A stretch of 64,000 bases of DNA, from NCBI GenBank assembly GCA_934168005.1, contig CAKPMN010000001.1, positions 1-64,000 on the forward strand, written 5' to 3'. Every line of letters starts with the position of its first letter. Within the stretch, counting starts at the first letter, position 1. Positions 9,322-18,099 of this stretch are shown here, one piece after another. The DNA comes from an uncultured Bacilli bacterium. GTDB lineage: Bacteria > Bacillota_I > Bacilli_A > RF39 > UBA660. The notes beneath the pieces were generated by a model. It was not told the DNA's origin, made no database searches, and was given only the letters and a program-made list of their open reading frames with translations. Position numbers and translations under genes: made by a program.

Positions 9322-9568
9322 TTAGTTTTTCTTCTATTATTGATCCTATAATAGATCCTATACCACAACCTAGTGAGAATGATAGTATTTTGAATGGACT
9401 ATCTTTTATATTAGTGATTGATAAACTAACTGATAATACCCATATTAGTGATATTACAAATTGAAGTATACCACCAAGAAATTTTTTTCTTTTATTTAAT
9501 ATTATCATTCTTATTGTTGATAGGGAATTTTCTATTAGTTTAAGTGTAAATATTATAATATATATCAT
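9314..9568 (-). CDS. UPF0316/DUF5698-like membrane protein, short
   Basis: 84 residues, three membrane segments. It resembles the N-terminal half of the UPF0316 (YebE-type) family: the order TIRMI...GG...FVISLIWVLSVSLSI...ALGxGxGSIIGxxIEEKL is matched here by SLGCGIGSIIGSIIEEKL. Family members normally continue with a cytosolic DUF2179 domain, which is missing here because the reading frame stops straight after the membrane part. It may be a naturally short form or a truncated gene. The start is ATG 9568 with aggtgat upstream. The gene ends inside the 3' end of the GDPD gene on the other strand. Confidence 0.65.
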   Translation of the reverse strand: MIYIIIFTLKLIENSLSTIRMIILNKRKKFLGGILQFVISLIWVLSVSLSITNIKDSPFKILSFSLGCGIGSIIGSIIEEKLIN

Positions 9569-9593
9569 AGAATCACCTATATTATTATGAAAT

Positions 9594-9622
9594 AAAAAAA
9601 TACGTTTTAATCACGTATTTTT
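9594..9622 (-). terminator. Terminator of the flippase gene
   Basis: On the minus strand, an 8-bp stem (AAATACGT / ACGTATTT) with a 7-base loop overlaps the stop codon and is followed by seven T residues. Confidence 0.8.
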
Positions 9623-11220
9623 AATTTGCTTCCAAGTATATCTTTTAAAAGACCTGATTTATATGCGAAGAATAGGTATATTAACGATCCAAATATCGTA
9701 TATAAAGTAGTTTCGATAATGGCATCTATTCTAGATATAGCGTCTATTTTAAATATTAGGCTAAGTATTAATATACTTACAATCATTATAGAAGTTATTA
9801 TGATTGTTTTAGTAACATTTATAATAGTTTTTTTATAGTTTAAATTTAAGTATTTTTTTAAATAATATAATAGATAAATACAAGGGAATATTTGTGTTAA
9901 TAAAGTCGCAACTGATGCTCCTTGATAACCGCCAAGTCCTATTTTTTCACATAGATACATCATTGGAATATTTAGTATAGCGTTTGCTATAAAGCTTATT
10001 AGTAAGACAATTACAGCTGTTTTATTTTTGTTTGTTGTTTGTAAAATATTGATTAGTATTGTTATAAGAGAAAATGTAATTGATTGGATTATGAAACATC
10101 TGAATACTTCTATACAAAGTTCATTATATCCATAAAATATTATCCATACAGGTCTTGCTAGTAAAAATATTCCGGCTGTAGCAGGTATTGTAAAAAATAG
10201 TAGGGATGATATAGCTTGGTTTATTTTGTAGTTTAGAGGTATTTGTTTTTTTCTAATAAAATCTGCTGCTATATTAGGTATTAGGCTTGTTGATATTCCC
10301 ATTGATACGGATATTATTATCATACTTAGTTTTGATCCCCATGTACCTATTACTGAAAATGCGGTTTCAGCTACTTCTGATGAATATCCCATATCAGTAA
10401 GTGTTCTTACAACAGTTAATGTGTCTACTAGGTTATAAGATGATTTTAAAACATCTACAATTATAAATGGAAGTGCGAGTAAAAGAATTTGCTTTATTAA
10501 ATATTTTGTTGTGAATTTTGCTTCTTCTTTTAATTTACTTGCTTTTGTATTAAAGTCAGCGATATTTTTCTTTCTTTTTAAATATAAGTAAGCTAGGGCT
10601 GATATAGCTCCAACAGTAGCCGCAAATACTGATATAGCTATAGCAATTGATTCTTTTAAATGTAGTATATTTAAACTTATATAACATCCTGTGATTATTA
10701 CTATAACTCTAACTAGTTGTTCTATAACATTTGATATACTAGGTGGTGTTATAAATTTATGACCTTGATAGTATCCTTTCATAACTGATAGTGAAGGGAC
10801 TATTAGTAGGGAAAAAGCAACAATTCTTATTACTAATGTAATATCTTCAACACTGTTTCCTCCAGTTGCTTTTCCTAATATGAATGAAGATATAAATGGA
10901 GCAATTACAAATAATAGTATGAAAAAGAATGTTCCAAGAGCTGTTATGATTATATTTCCAAGTTTATATATTTTTTCTTTTGTGTAATTATATCCTAAAC
11001 TGTTATATTCACTTACAAGTTTACTCATAGCAATTGGAATTCCGCTTGTTGAAAGGGATAGGAACACTGCATATATTGAATATGCGTAACTATATAATGC
11101 AGCTCCTTGATTTGATATCATTGCATAAAATGGAATAACATATAAAAGTCCTATAACTTTGCAAATTATTATTCCAAGTGTTGCGATAAAGCTTCCTTCT
11201 ATAAAACTGTTTTTTTTCAT
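9607..11220 (-). CDS. Lipid flippase of the MurJ/SpoVB (MVF) family
   Basis: 537 residues with about 14 predicted membrane helices. It belongs to the MATE-like MVF superfamily: GSFIATLGIIICKVIGLLYVIPFY at the N-terminus and the GIPIAMSKLVSEYN segment are typical of the Bacillus YtgP(MurJ)/SpoVB group. The likely role is flipping lipid II or another undecaprenyl-linked precursor outward across the membrane. Orthology to MurJ rather than to SpoVB or another polysaccharide flippase cannot be settled by eye. It lies downstream of the M23 peptidase gene on the same strand, in a wall/membrane gene cluster. An aggtg site sits just before the start. Confidence 0.85.
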   Translation of the reverse strand: MKKNSFIEGSFIATLGIIICKVIGLLYVIPFYAMISNQGAALYSYAYSIYAVFLSLSTSGIPIAMSKLVSEYNSLGYNYTKEKIYKLGNIIITALGTFFFILLFVIAPFISSFILGKATGGNSVEDITLVIRIVAFSLLIVPSLSVMKGYYQGHKFITPPSISNVIEQLVRVIVIITGCYISLNILHLKESIAIAISVFAATVGAISALAYLYLKRKKNIADFNTKASKLKEEAKFTTKYLIKQILLLALPFIIVDVLKSSYNLVDTLTVVRTLTDMGYSSEVAETAFSVIGTWGSKLSMIIISVSMGISTSLIPNIAADFIRKKQIPLNYKINQAISSLLFFTIPATAGIFLLARPVWIIFYGYNELCIEVFRCFIIQSITFSLITILINILQTTNKNKTAVIVLLISFIANAILNIPMMYLCEKIGLGGYQGASVATLLTQIFPCIYLLYYLKKYLNLNYKKTIINVTKTIIITSIMIVSILILSLIFKIDAISRIDAIIETTLYTIFGSLIYLFFAYKSGLLKDILGSKLKIRD

Positions 11221-11237
11221 ATTTCACCTCTAAAGTA

Positions 11238-11259
11238 AAAGTTGACTTTTGTCAACTTT
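11238..11259 (-). terminator. Terminator of the M23 peptidase gene
   Basis: A perfect 9-bp stem (AAAGTTGAC / GTCAACTTT) with a 4-base loop, directly after the stop on the minus strand. The T tract is short and interrupted, so read-through into the flippase gene is possible. Confidence 0.65.
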
Positions 11260-12496
11260 AGTATTTTGATATTCTATCATTCCACCAATTATAATGTCCA
11301 CTTGGGAAGTTAACTATACTTCTTGGATTGAATGTGTGGGCCATAAATGATGACCAAGTTTTATAATCTATACCATATAATCCTGTTGCGATAGTAAAGT
11401 GGTTATGTGGACCGGTTGTACATGAGTCCCATGGTGTATAGTTTGATGGGGTAGATGAGTTATGACCACCACCCATGATACCAATAACAGTATCTTTTGT
11501 TACGACGTCTCCTTTTGATACTAATGCTTTAGCTAAATGCATATACATAGTTGTATAAGTTGAACCATTAGTCATTCTGTGATGTACTAAGACATATGTT
11601 CCGCCACAACTTGATTTATAAATAATTCCTGATACAACACCAGTTCCTGATGCGTATACATTTACATTTGTTCCAGGTTTTGTTGAAATATCTATTCCTG
11701 AATGGAATCCTGAGAATGTTCCTTGACGATTTGTACTATATTCACTTGTTACAAATCCTTTTTCTAATGTACGATAGAATTTAGTATTACTTGGTAATAC
11801 TTCTCTACCACAAGTTTTAATATCTTCAGAATCTTTACATCCTAGATCTGAATATAGTTGAACTAATTCTTTTAAATATTTTATTTGATCTTCAATATCC
11901 ATTTCGACATCTAAGTATTCTTTTAAGTTACTACCAAGTGATGAATATTGTTCTTCTAGTTCTTCTTGTTGTTTTGTTAATGTTTTTCTTTTTTCTTCTA
12001 TTTCTTTTTGTTTTTGTTTATTTTTATTTATTGTATCATTGTATTCTGTTATTAATTTATCATTATATTCAGCAAGTTGTTCTGCAACAGCGGAACGGTA
12101 TATGAATTCTGTAAAATCGGTTGCATTAAATATATATTCTAAGTAAGCATTATCACTGTTAGCTATTTGAGAAAAATTAATAATTTCTTTTATTTGATCT
12201 TCTTTTTGCTCAATTGAAGCATTTAATGATTCAATTTCAGCGTCTAGATTCTTAATATCTCTATATGTTTGTTTTATATTATTTTGAATAGTATATATTT
12301 TACTGCTTACTTGATCCATTTGATCTTTTGTAAGTGATTGCTTATTTTTATTATCTCTTAGTTTTTGTTCTTCTTTATCTAGTTCAGCTTTTAATTCTCC
12401 AAATGTTTTAGCTTCTACTTGGTTTTGATTGTAAGTTGACAGTATCATAAAACATATTAAAGATATAAAAGCTATTCTTTTTATTATCTTTTTCAT
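11258..12496 (-). CDS. Secreted coiled-coil M23 peptidase (EnvC/NlpD/LytM type)
   Basis: 412 residues: signal peptide (about 1-30, ending VEAK), long coiled coil (about 35-240, rich in E, K and Q), and a C-terminal M23 domain (about 280-400). Zinc-site residues are visible: H and D in GFHSGID and the HNH in GPHNHFTI; MYMHL is the remaining conserved histidine. Such proteins cut cross-bridges of peptidoglycan or activate amidases at the division site. ATG 12496 is chosen because ggagg lies 4-8 bases upstream and a proper signal peptide follows; a longer frame from 12556 would bury the signal. Confidence 0.9.
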   Translation of the reverse strand: MKKIIKRIAFISLICFMILSTYNQNQVEAKTFGELKAELDKEEQKLRDNKNKQSLTKDQMDQVSSKIYTIQNNIKQTYRDIKNLDAEIESLNASIEQKEDQIKEIINFSQIANSDNAYLEYIFNATDFTEFIYRSAVAEQLAEYNDKLITEYNDTINKNKQKQKEIEEKRKTLTKQQEELEEQYSSLGSNLKEYLDVEMDIEDQIKYLKELVQLYSDLGCKDSEDIKTCGREVLPSNTKFYRTLEKGFVTSEYSTNRQGTFSGFHSGIDISTKPGTNVNVYASGTGVVSGIIYKSSCGGTYVLVHHRMTNGSTYTTMYMHLAKALVSKGDVVTKDTVIGIMGGGHNSSTPSNYTPWDSCTTGPHNHFTIATGLYGIDYKTWSSFMAHTFNPRSIVNFPSGHYNWWNDRISKY

Positions 12497-12560
12497 GTTA
12501 CCTCCATTATTAATAATAATTATAGCAAAATTTGTCTTAAATAACAAGTTGTCCATAATA

Positions 12561-12582
12561 AAACGAAGATTAATCTTCGTTA
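12561..12582 (-). terminator. Terminator of pgsA
   Basis: On the minus strand, AACGAAGAT / ATCTTCGTT forms a 9-bp stem just after the stop, followed by TTATTAT. Confidence 0.7.
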
Positions 12583-13191
12583 TAAGTTTTTTAGTTCAAT
12601 TGTATCTTCTTCCATTATTTTTTTATGAGCTTCTAGTTTTTCTATTTCTGGATTCTTAATCTTATCTATTTTATCTATGTAGTTTAGTGTATAACTAATT
12701 ATTACTAGTATTTGTAGGTTTATAGTTGCGTAGCTAAGACCTAGAACTAAAAAGTCTAATTTAGATAAGAATGCGTATATGAATGATATTACTATTAATA
12801 CAAAAAGAAATGTCGTTTTAACTTTTCCAATAAATAATGTTTCTGATTTCTTTAGATTTTTATAGTAGTATAAATTCATAATTCCTATAATTATTTCAAG
12901 CGTAAATACAATTAATAAGATAGATGATTTTTTAGTTAATGCTAGAAGGAGAGATGAAGCGAATACTTTATCACTTACAGCATCAAGTTTTGCTCCTAAT
13001 TGACCTGTTACTTGCCATTTTCTAGCTAGGTATCCATCTAGTAGATCTGTTATTGATCCTATAATAGTTAGTATTAATACAATTGTTACTTGGTTTAAAA
13101 GTCCAAATATTAGTATTACTGGGGCTATTACTAATCTAAAGCATGTTAGTATATTTGGAATAATTTTTTTATATTTGTATGGTATTTTCAT
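12580..13191 (-). CDS. pgsA: CDP-alcohol phosphatidyltransferase, probable PgsA
   Basis: 203 residues with about 5-6 membrane helices. The family motif D-x2-D-G-x2-A-R-x8-G-x3-D-x3-D is complete (D49, D52, G53, A56, R57, G66, D70, D74). The best guess is CDP-diacylglycerol--glycerol-3-phosphate 3-phosphatidyltransferase, which makes phosphatidylglycerol phosphate; other CDP-alcohol transferases share the motif. The C-terminal ~30 residues are polar and charged, an extension compared with short PgsA proteins. The start is ATG 13191, with aaggag 5 bases upstream; the in-frame ATG at 13209 has no good site. Confidence 0.85.
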   Translation of the reverse strand: MKIPYKYKKIIPNILTCFRLVIAPVILIFGLLNQVTIVLILTIIGSITDLLDGYLARKWQVTGQLGAKLDAVSDKVFASSLLLALTKKSSILLIVFTLEIIIGIMNLYYYKNLKKSETLFIGKVKTTFLFVLIVISFIYAFLSKLDFLVLGLSYATINLQILVIISYTLNYIDKIDKIKNPEIEKLEAHKKIMEEDTIELKNL

Positions 13192-13234
13192 AAAACTCCT
13201 TTCATACACTTTAATGTATTAGAAATAATACAGT

Positions 13235-13265
13235 GGAAAACGGTAGTGCTACTGTTTTCCTTTTT
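13235..13265. terminator. Hairpin between two minus-strand genes
   Basis: A 12-bp stem (GGAAAACGGTAG / CTACTGTTTTCC, one G-T pair) with a very small loop. A T run follows on the plus strand only. It sits right after the stop of the minus-strand 147-residue gene, so it may be a weak terminator or an RNA 3' end stabiliser for that gene. Confidence 0.5.
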
Positions 13266-13707
13266 AAATGAAATAATAAAGTGTATATATCATATATATA
13301 CTTAAAGATATAGATGCTATTATAGTAAAAAATTTCTTAATATTTGTATTTTTAAATAGTTGTGAGTTGATATAAGATATAACAAATACAGTTAGTATTA
13401 TTGTTTGAATTAAATATAGGTCACCTTTATTTTTTGTTATATTAAAGTATATGAAGCCACATGTTATAAAGAATAAAAGGATTAAGCAAAAGCCAAAAAA
13501 AGTATCATATAAAAAATTTGAAATAGATGTTTCATCTTGTTTTGAAACTTTATTTTCTTTTATTTCTGTTAATCTTTTAAATTCAAAATTTTCTTTTTTT
13601 TCTAGTTGTTTTTCTTTTTTTCTTTGTCTTTTTAATTCTTTTCTTTCTTTTTTTGTTACTTCTTCTTTGAATAAATCAACTAATTCATCGGCATTTATCT
13701 TACTCAT
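13264..13707 (-). CDS. Hypothetical membrane protein, basic N-terminus
   Basis: 147 residues, family not recognised. The first ~60 residues are cytosolic and extremely lysine/glutamate/arginine rich (a likely charged helix), followed by three hydrophobic segments (about 67-87, 98-112, 122-145). The start at 13707 has ggtgat upstream. It is the first gene of the minus-strand envelope cluster and is separated from pgsA by a hairpin. Confidence 0.75.
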   Translation of the reverse strand: MSKINADELVDLFKEEVTKKERKELKRQRKKEKQLEKKENFEFKRLTEIKENKVSKQDETSISNFLYDTFFGFCLILLFFITCGFIYFNITKNKGDLYLIQTIILTVFVISYINSQLFKNTNIKKFFTIIASISLSIYMIYTLYYFI

Positions 13708-13781
13708 AATATCACCATTTTAATTATACTAAAAAAAATGAAAAAATGAAATATGATATTTCATTTATTTTTTTGATGAGA

Positions 13782-13787
13782 TATAAT
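13782..13787 (+). promoter_or_regulatory. -10 element for the 132-residue gene
   Basis: TATAAT at 13782-13787, 18 bases before the start codon. The -35 region is AT-rich without a clear box. An inverted repeat (AAATGAAAT / ATTTCATTT) at about 13744-13766 lies where an operator could be. Confidence 0.4.
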
Positions 13788-13804
13788 CTAGTTGGAGGTT
13801 TTTT

Positions 13805-14203
13805 ATGAAGAGACTAATGGATAGTAATATATATGAAGCATCTGGTAAGGTACTCATAAGTGGCAGTTGCCTTCCTAATATGGAAAAAGAACAATTTGAT
13901 TGTTTTTCTAATAATTATGATAATGTTTTCTTTTTATGTTTAGAAGAAACTCATATTAATATGGCTGTTTCAAAAATTATTGGAATGATATCAAATGGTA
14001 AGGTAAAACAACTTGATTTTGTTTCTGTAAATAAATCACCACATTGTATCCAGCTACATTATATTAAGCGTGAGATAAATAGAGTATTTAATAATGTTTC
14101 AATGAATAATTATGTTATTGAAAAGGGTAAGGTTTATCATATAAGTGATGATACTTTGTCTTTATCTAAAAATTTGGTTAAATTAAATGAAAAAGAGGTG
14201 TAA
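13805..14203 (+). CDS. Hypothetical cytosolic protein with spaced cysteines
   Basis: 132 residues, no signal or membrane segment. Five cysteines (in GSCLP, DCFSN, LCLEE, HCIQ) and several histidines are spread through a compact alpha/beta-like sequence; SPHCIQLHYIKREI is the most distinctive stretch. This could indicate metal or iron-sulfur binding, but I do not recognise the family and do not assign a function. The start has ggagg 6 bases upstream. It converges on capA. Confidence 0.75.
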   Translation: MKRLMDSNIYEASGKVLISGSCLPNMEKEQFDCFSNNYDNVFFLCLEETHINMAVSKIIGMISNGKVKQLDFVSVNKSPHCIQLHYIKREINRVFNNVSMNNYVIEKGKVYHISDDTLSLSKNLVKLNEKEV

Positions 14204-14214
14204 ACCTCTTTTAT
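14192..14214. terminator. Bidirectional terminator between convergent genes
   Basis: An 8-bp stem (AAAGAGGT / ACCTCTTT) spans the stop codons of both convergent genes. A-rich sequence on one side and T-rich on the other allow termination in both directions. Confidence 0.75.
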
Positions 14215-15485
14215 GCTGCTTCTTTAACTTCTATATCTTCATATTCTTGAACTACTTTTTTATATGTTTCATAAACTTGTTTATAGTTTTTTAAATATTT
14301 GCTTATATCTGGATTTGAAAATGGGATTACTTTAAAACCTCTCCATGAAGATTGATTATAATAATTATATAAAAGTTCTGCTTTAACGTTATCAATTTTA
14401 ATTTCTTTATTATTTCCTTTTGTTGTTTTTGTGATATTTAGACTTGCCATTAATTCAACTGTTTTATTATAATTTTGATCTTGCATTTGAGCTGAAATAA
14501 AGTTTCCAAGTGAATAGAAAACAACTGTGTTTCCTATATGTTCTATTGGTTGAATGACATGTGGGTGAGTACCTATTACTATATCAACATTTTGTTCTGC
14601 TAAAAAATTTGCCATATCTTTTTCATATGCTGTTGGGGTATGTGTATATTCAACTCCCCAGTGCATAGCTACTATTAATACATCAACTTTGTCTCTAACT
14701 CTTGCAATATCTTCTTTTACTGTTTCTTTATATTTTTGATATTCTGTATCACGTGATGGATCATTTATAACAAGATCGGTAGGCCAAACATTTACTAGAT
14801 ATTCTTTTCCAGAAGGAACACTTATTCCATTTGTACCATATGTATAATTTAGCATAGTATATGATATATCATTCTTTGTTTTGATTATTACTTCGTTTCT
14901 TTCTTCAGTAGATGAGTAACTTCCAACTGCTAAAACATCTTTAGTATTCCAATATTCTCTTGAACTTAGTATGGCTTTTTCGCCTCTATCCATAGTATGA
15001 TTTGTTGCTAGGCTTACTAGATTAAATCCAGCATCAATCATTGCGTCTCCAGCTTCTTGTGGTGAGTTAAAAGTAGGGTAATCTGATAATCCTAACTTTG
15101 TTCCACCTAGGACTGTTTCTTGATTATAATAGGCTAAGTCATAATCTTTTACAATATCTTTGACGTATGATATTAATGGTTTAAAATCATATCCTGTTCC
15201 ATTTGCTTGACGGGCTGCTTCTTTGTAAACACTACTATGTATTAGATTATCACCAACCATAACCATTGAAAGAGAAGTTACTTTTTCTTGTTCTTCTTGT
15301 TTTACTTCTTCTTTTCTAGGTTCAGGTTTTCTTAGTAATTCTGGTATTAGAATCACTGCTAATACTACTATTAAAATTAATGGTATTAATAAAAATAATT
15401 TATTAAATTTCTTACTTTTTTGTTTTTTTAATTCTTTTATTTTTCTTCTTGCTTCTTTTTTTATTTCTTTTTTTCTTATATCCAT
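14211..15485 (-). CDS. CapA-family (PGA_cap) metallophosphatase-like exported protein
   Basis: 424 residues. A lysine-rich cytosolic start (1-25) is followed by one membrane anchor (about 27-47) and an extracellular CapA domain (about 70-400). Conserved motifs: VGDNLIHS, NQETVLGG, ATNHTMDRG, VAMHWGVEY, GTHPHVIQPIE and FYSLGNF, a calcineurin-like metal site. CapA proteins take part in poly-gamma-glutamate or capsule export/anchoring in Bacillus, but many homologues are found without capB/C, as here, and their substrate is unknown. The promoter at 15510-15538 serves it. Confidence 0.88.
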   Translation of the reverse strand: MDIRKKEIKKEARRKIKELKKQKSKKFNKLFLLIPLILIVVLAVILIPELLRKPEPRKEEVKQEEQEKVTSLSMVMVGDNLIHSSVYKEAARQANGTGYDFKPLISYVKDIVKDYDLAYYNQETVLGGTKLGLSDYPTFNSPQEAGDAMIDAGFNLVSLATNHTMDRGEKAILSSREYWNTKDVLAVGSYSSTEERNEVIIKTKNDISYTMLNYTYGTNGISVPSGKEYLVNVWPTDLVINDPSRDTEYQKYKETVKEDIARVRDKVDVLIVAMHWGVEYTHTPTAYEKDMANFLAEQNVDIVIGTHPHVIQPIEHIGNTVVFYSLGNFISAQMQDQNYNKTVELMASLNITKTTKGNNKEIKIDNVKAELLYNYYNQSSWRGFKVIPFSNPDISKYLKNYKQVYETYKKVVQEYEDIEVKEAA

Positions 15486-15509
15486 AAATACCTCTTACTT
15501 TCTGTTTTT

Positions 15510-15538
15510 AGTATAACATGTTTATGTGTCAATGTAAA
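15510..15538 (-). promoter_or_regulatory. Promoter for the capA-like gene
   Basis: On the minus strand: TTTACA (15538-15533), 17-base spacer ending TGT, TATACT (15515-15510). An extended -10 promoter divergent to the next one. Confidence 0.6.
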
Positions 15539-15557
15539 TTTAGAAAGTAAGTTTGTC

Positions 15558-15586
15558 TTGAATATAGGTTTATAAAATGTTATGAT
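15558..15586 (+). promoter_or_regulatory. Promoter for the repeat protein/glycosidase pair
   Basis: TTGAAT (15558-15563), 17-base spacer ending TGT, TATGAT (15581-15586), 25 bases before the start codon. Confidence 0.6.
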
Positions 15587-15611
15587 GTTAATGAATTAAG
15601 GTGGTTGATTT

Positions 15612-16913
15612 ATGAAAAAGAAAATTTTTAAAAAGCAAAACATTTTTATTGTTTTAAGCATTTTATTTATAACAGGATGTTGTATATTTTATGGTGGAAG
15701 GTTTGTTTATTATTATTTAGACAGTAAGAAACCAGAAACAGATAAGTCTTTTTCGGCTTTACTTAAATCTAATAACATGAATAATAAAAATTTTAAAGTT
15801 ATTTCAACTTCTTACTATTTTACGGATAGTGATAATGATAACTATGTTTTATATTCTGGAGTTTTATTTAGAGCTTTTAAGATAGATAGTGAAGAGAGAA
15901 TTTATTTAATTTCTGATAGTTCTGTTACTTCTTTAGCGATGGGTGAAAATAAAATATTTACTAATTCTTATATAAAAGAGTGGTTAAATAAATCTAATAA
16001 TGATAATAGTGGAATTTTATCAAAAAATTTAGTCACTTCTTCACTAGTAAATACAAGAGTTTGTGTTGATAAGAAAGATAAAGCCAATAACAATGAATGT
16101 AATAAATATGTGTCTGACTATTTAATAGGTTTATTAGATATGGAAGATTATATTAATATGGGTGGATCTAAAAGTTTTGTTAATACAGGAGAAGATTTTT
16201 ATCTAGTAAATAACAATGGTAAAAAAGATTGGTATGTTACTAATAGTGGTAATGTAGCTTTGTCTGATGGTACTAATGTTATCGGTGTTAAACCTGTTGT
16301 TTCTCTAAAAAGTGATATTCAAGTAAAATCTGGTAGTGGAAAAAAAGATGATCCTTATGTTATTGATGGTAGCTATTTTGGAAGTTATGTAAAATTAGGT
16401 AATGATACTTGGAGAGTAATTGGTGAAGAAGAAAATAATTTACGTTTACTCTTAACTGATTATTTGAAAGTAAATGGTACTAAATTAGAATACGCTTACT
16501 CAACATCTAATTACAAATATGATAGTACTAAGAAAAATACTTTGGCTTATTACTTAAATCATACTTATTTGAATTCTTTATCTTATGAGAATGTTATTAT
16601 TTCTAGTAATTATTATAATGGATATTATGGGGCAGATAATGACTATGATTACAAAAAGACATTTGCAACAACTGTTAAAGCTCGTGTTGGAATATTGTCA
16701 ATAGGTGATATTAATTTAAATAAATTTACTAATACAGCTCTTGCAACTGGAGTTAATAAAAGTGGTAATTTAGTTTATGTAACTTCAACTAATTCTTCTC
16801 TTGCAAAAGATAATGTTACTAGTGATTTAAATGTTGTTCCTGTAATTACAATTTCAAAATCTTCACTTAAAACAGGTGATGGAACAAGTAAAAAACCTTA
16901 TGGATTGGAGTAA
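15612..16913 (+). CDS. Anchored extracellular protein with two DUF6273-like repeats
   Basis: 433 residues. One N-terminal membrane anchor (about 12-34, containing GCC) is followed by an extracellular part built of two related units. Each unit has a strand rich segment (FRAFKIDSEERIYLIS and WRVIGEEENNLRLLL), a helical middle with KEWLN/AYYLN-type residues, and closes with VKPVVSLKS...GSGKKDDPYVI or VVPVITISK...GDGTSKKPYGL. This layout resembles the DUF6273 family common on surfaces of gut Firmicutes; the assignment is tentative. It ends 3 bases before the glycosidase gene, so the two products probably act together outside the cell. Confidence 0.75.
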   Translation: MKKKIFKKQNIFIVLSILFITGCCIFYGGRFVYYYLDSKKPETDKSFSALLKSNNMNNKNFKVISTSYYFTDSDNDNYVLYSGVLFRAFKIDSEERIYLISDSSVTSLAMGENKIFTNSYIKEWLNKSNNDNSGILSKNLVTSSLVNTRVCVDKKDKANNNECNKYVSDYLIGLLDMEDYINMGGSKSFVNTGEDFYLVNNNGKKDWYVTNSGNVALSDGTNVIGVKPVVSLKSDIQVKSGSGKKDDPYVIDGSYFGSYVKLGNDTWRVIGEEENNLRLLLTDYLKVNGTKLEYAYSTSNYKYDSTKKNTLAYYLNHTYLNSLSYENVIISSNYYNGYYGADNDYDYKKTFATTVKARVGILSIGDINLNKFTNTALATGVNKSGNLVYVTSTNSSLAKDNVTSDLNVVPVITISKSSLKTGDGTSKKPYGLE

Positions 16914-16916
16914 GTT

Positions 16917-18032
16917 ATGAGTGATAAAGAAATAAATGAAGAAATAAAAAGAATAAAACAAGAAGAAAAGGAAGCAATAAAAGAGTTAGATAGTGAAAAT
17001 TCTCTTAATAGGGAACATAAAAAATATAAAATAAAAAAATTAACTGTAGTTTGTTTTATTGCCGATGTTCTTGCATTAATGGGATTTTTCATGATGTATG
17101 GTCCAATTGGAACTGTTCGCAACTTATATGTTACAACAGCTAGCAAGACTATGGAACATGCATATTTAGCTAAAATCTTTTATACAGATAAACAAATTTC
17201 TAATATTTTAAGTAAAAATTATTTTGTAGAGATAGATGATGATAGTAATTTAAATGATATAGTTATTGATACGTCTGAAAAAAGTAGCTATTCTAATAAG
17301 TATGAAAAAGAACTTTTGACTAGAGATGAAGGAAATGATTTATATAAAGTATTAAATATTAAGGTTGGTGGGGCTGATGCATATTTAGTTGCGATATATG
17401 ATCCATCAAAAGTAAAAGCGATTGGTATGAAAGAATTTGGCGGTAAATCTGGAGAAAGAATTATTACTATGTGTAAGAGATATGGCGGAGTTGTTTGTAT
17501 AAATGGAGGAAGATTCGTTGATCATGGATATGGCTCTGGTATTCCACAAGGATATGTTATCGAAAATTCTAAAATTCGTTGGAGTGATGGCGAAAATGAT
17601 TCTGAAAGAGGTAACATTATAGGTATTAGTAAAGAAGGAAAATTAATGCTTTTAAATGATGTTACTGGTAAGGAAGCATTGGCTCAAGGTGTTGATAGTG
17701 GAATTGAATTTGGACCATTTTTGATTGTTAATGGTAAATCAATGTCTATTGTTGGAGATCCTTGGGGAAAAGCTCCAAGAGTTGCAATAGCTCAAAGAAA
17801 AGATGGAGTTATGATGTTTTTAGTAGTTGATGGTAAAAATTATATTAATGGTGCAACACTTCAAAATATGATTGATACGTTAGAATTGTATGGGGCTTAT
17901 AATGCAGCCAACCTAGATGGTGGGCAATCTGCTACATTAATTGTAAATGATAAACTTTATAATAATCCACCAGCAGCAGCTAAGTCTACAAACGGTAGAT
18001 ATGTTGTAACTGGATTTGGATTAATACCTTAA
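16917..18032 (+). CDS. Phosphodiester glycosidase family protein (NAGPA/DUF2233)
   Basis: 371 residues. A charged helix (1-40), one membrane anchor (about 42-65), a linker, and a NAGPA domain (about 150-371). Typical motifs: VCINGGRFVD, GIPQGYVI, GPFLIVNG, PRVAIAQ and the C-terminal ANLDGGQSATL. Characterised relatives hydrolyse N-acetylglucosamine or other phosphodiester-linked sugars; bacterial members are often annotated as exopolysaccharide biosynthesis proteins. A role in trimming or decorating wall polymers is a reasonable inference. It forms an operon with the upstream surface protein. Confidence 0.88.
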   Translation: MSDKEINEEIKRIKQEEKEAIKELDSENSLNREHKKYKIKKLTVVCFIADVLALMGFFMMYGPIGTVRNLYVTTASKTMEHAYLAKIFYTDKQISNILSKNYFVEIDDDSNLNDIVIDTSEKSSYSNKYEKELLTRDEGNDLYKVLNIKVGGADAYLVAIYDPSKVKAIGMKEFGGKSGERIITMCKRYGGVVCINGGRFVDHGYGSGIPQGYVIENSKIRWSDGENDSERGNIIGISKEGKLMLLNDVTGKEALAQGVDSGIEFGPFLIVNGKSMSIVGDPWGKAPRVAIAQRKDGVMMFLVVDGKNYINGATLQNMIDTLELYGAYNAANLDGGQSATLIVNDKLYNNPPAAAKSTNGRYVVTGFGLIP

Positions 18033-18058
18033 AAAAGCAGTCTTGCTTTTTTTTTTTT
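18031..18058 (+). terminator. Terminator after the glycosidase gene
   Basis: A 9-bp stem (AAAAAAGCA / TGCTTTTTT) with a 4-base loop overlapping the stop codon, followed by a run of twelve T residues. TATAAT of the next promoter (18068-18073, preceded by TGT) follows 10 bases later. Confidence 0.85.
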
Positions 18059-18099
18059 ATTTTTTGTTATAATATTTAGCATTTGTAAGGAGGCCTATT

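Noticed and set aside
13451..13723. 90-residue plus-strand frame opposite the membrane protein at 13264-13707
   Set aside because: Low-complexity S/F/C-rich product caused by the lysine/glutamate-rich codons of the minus-strand gene.
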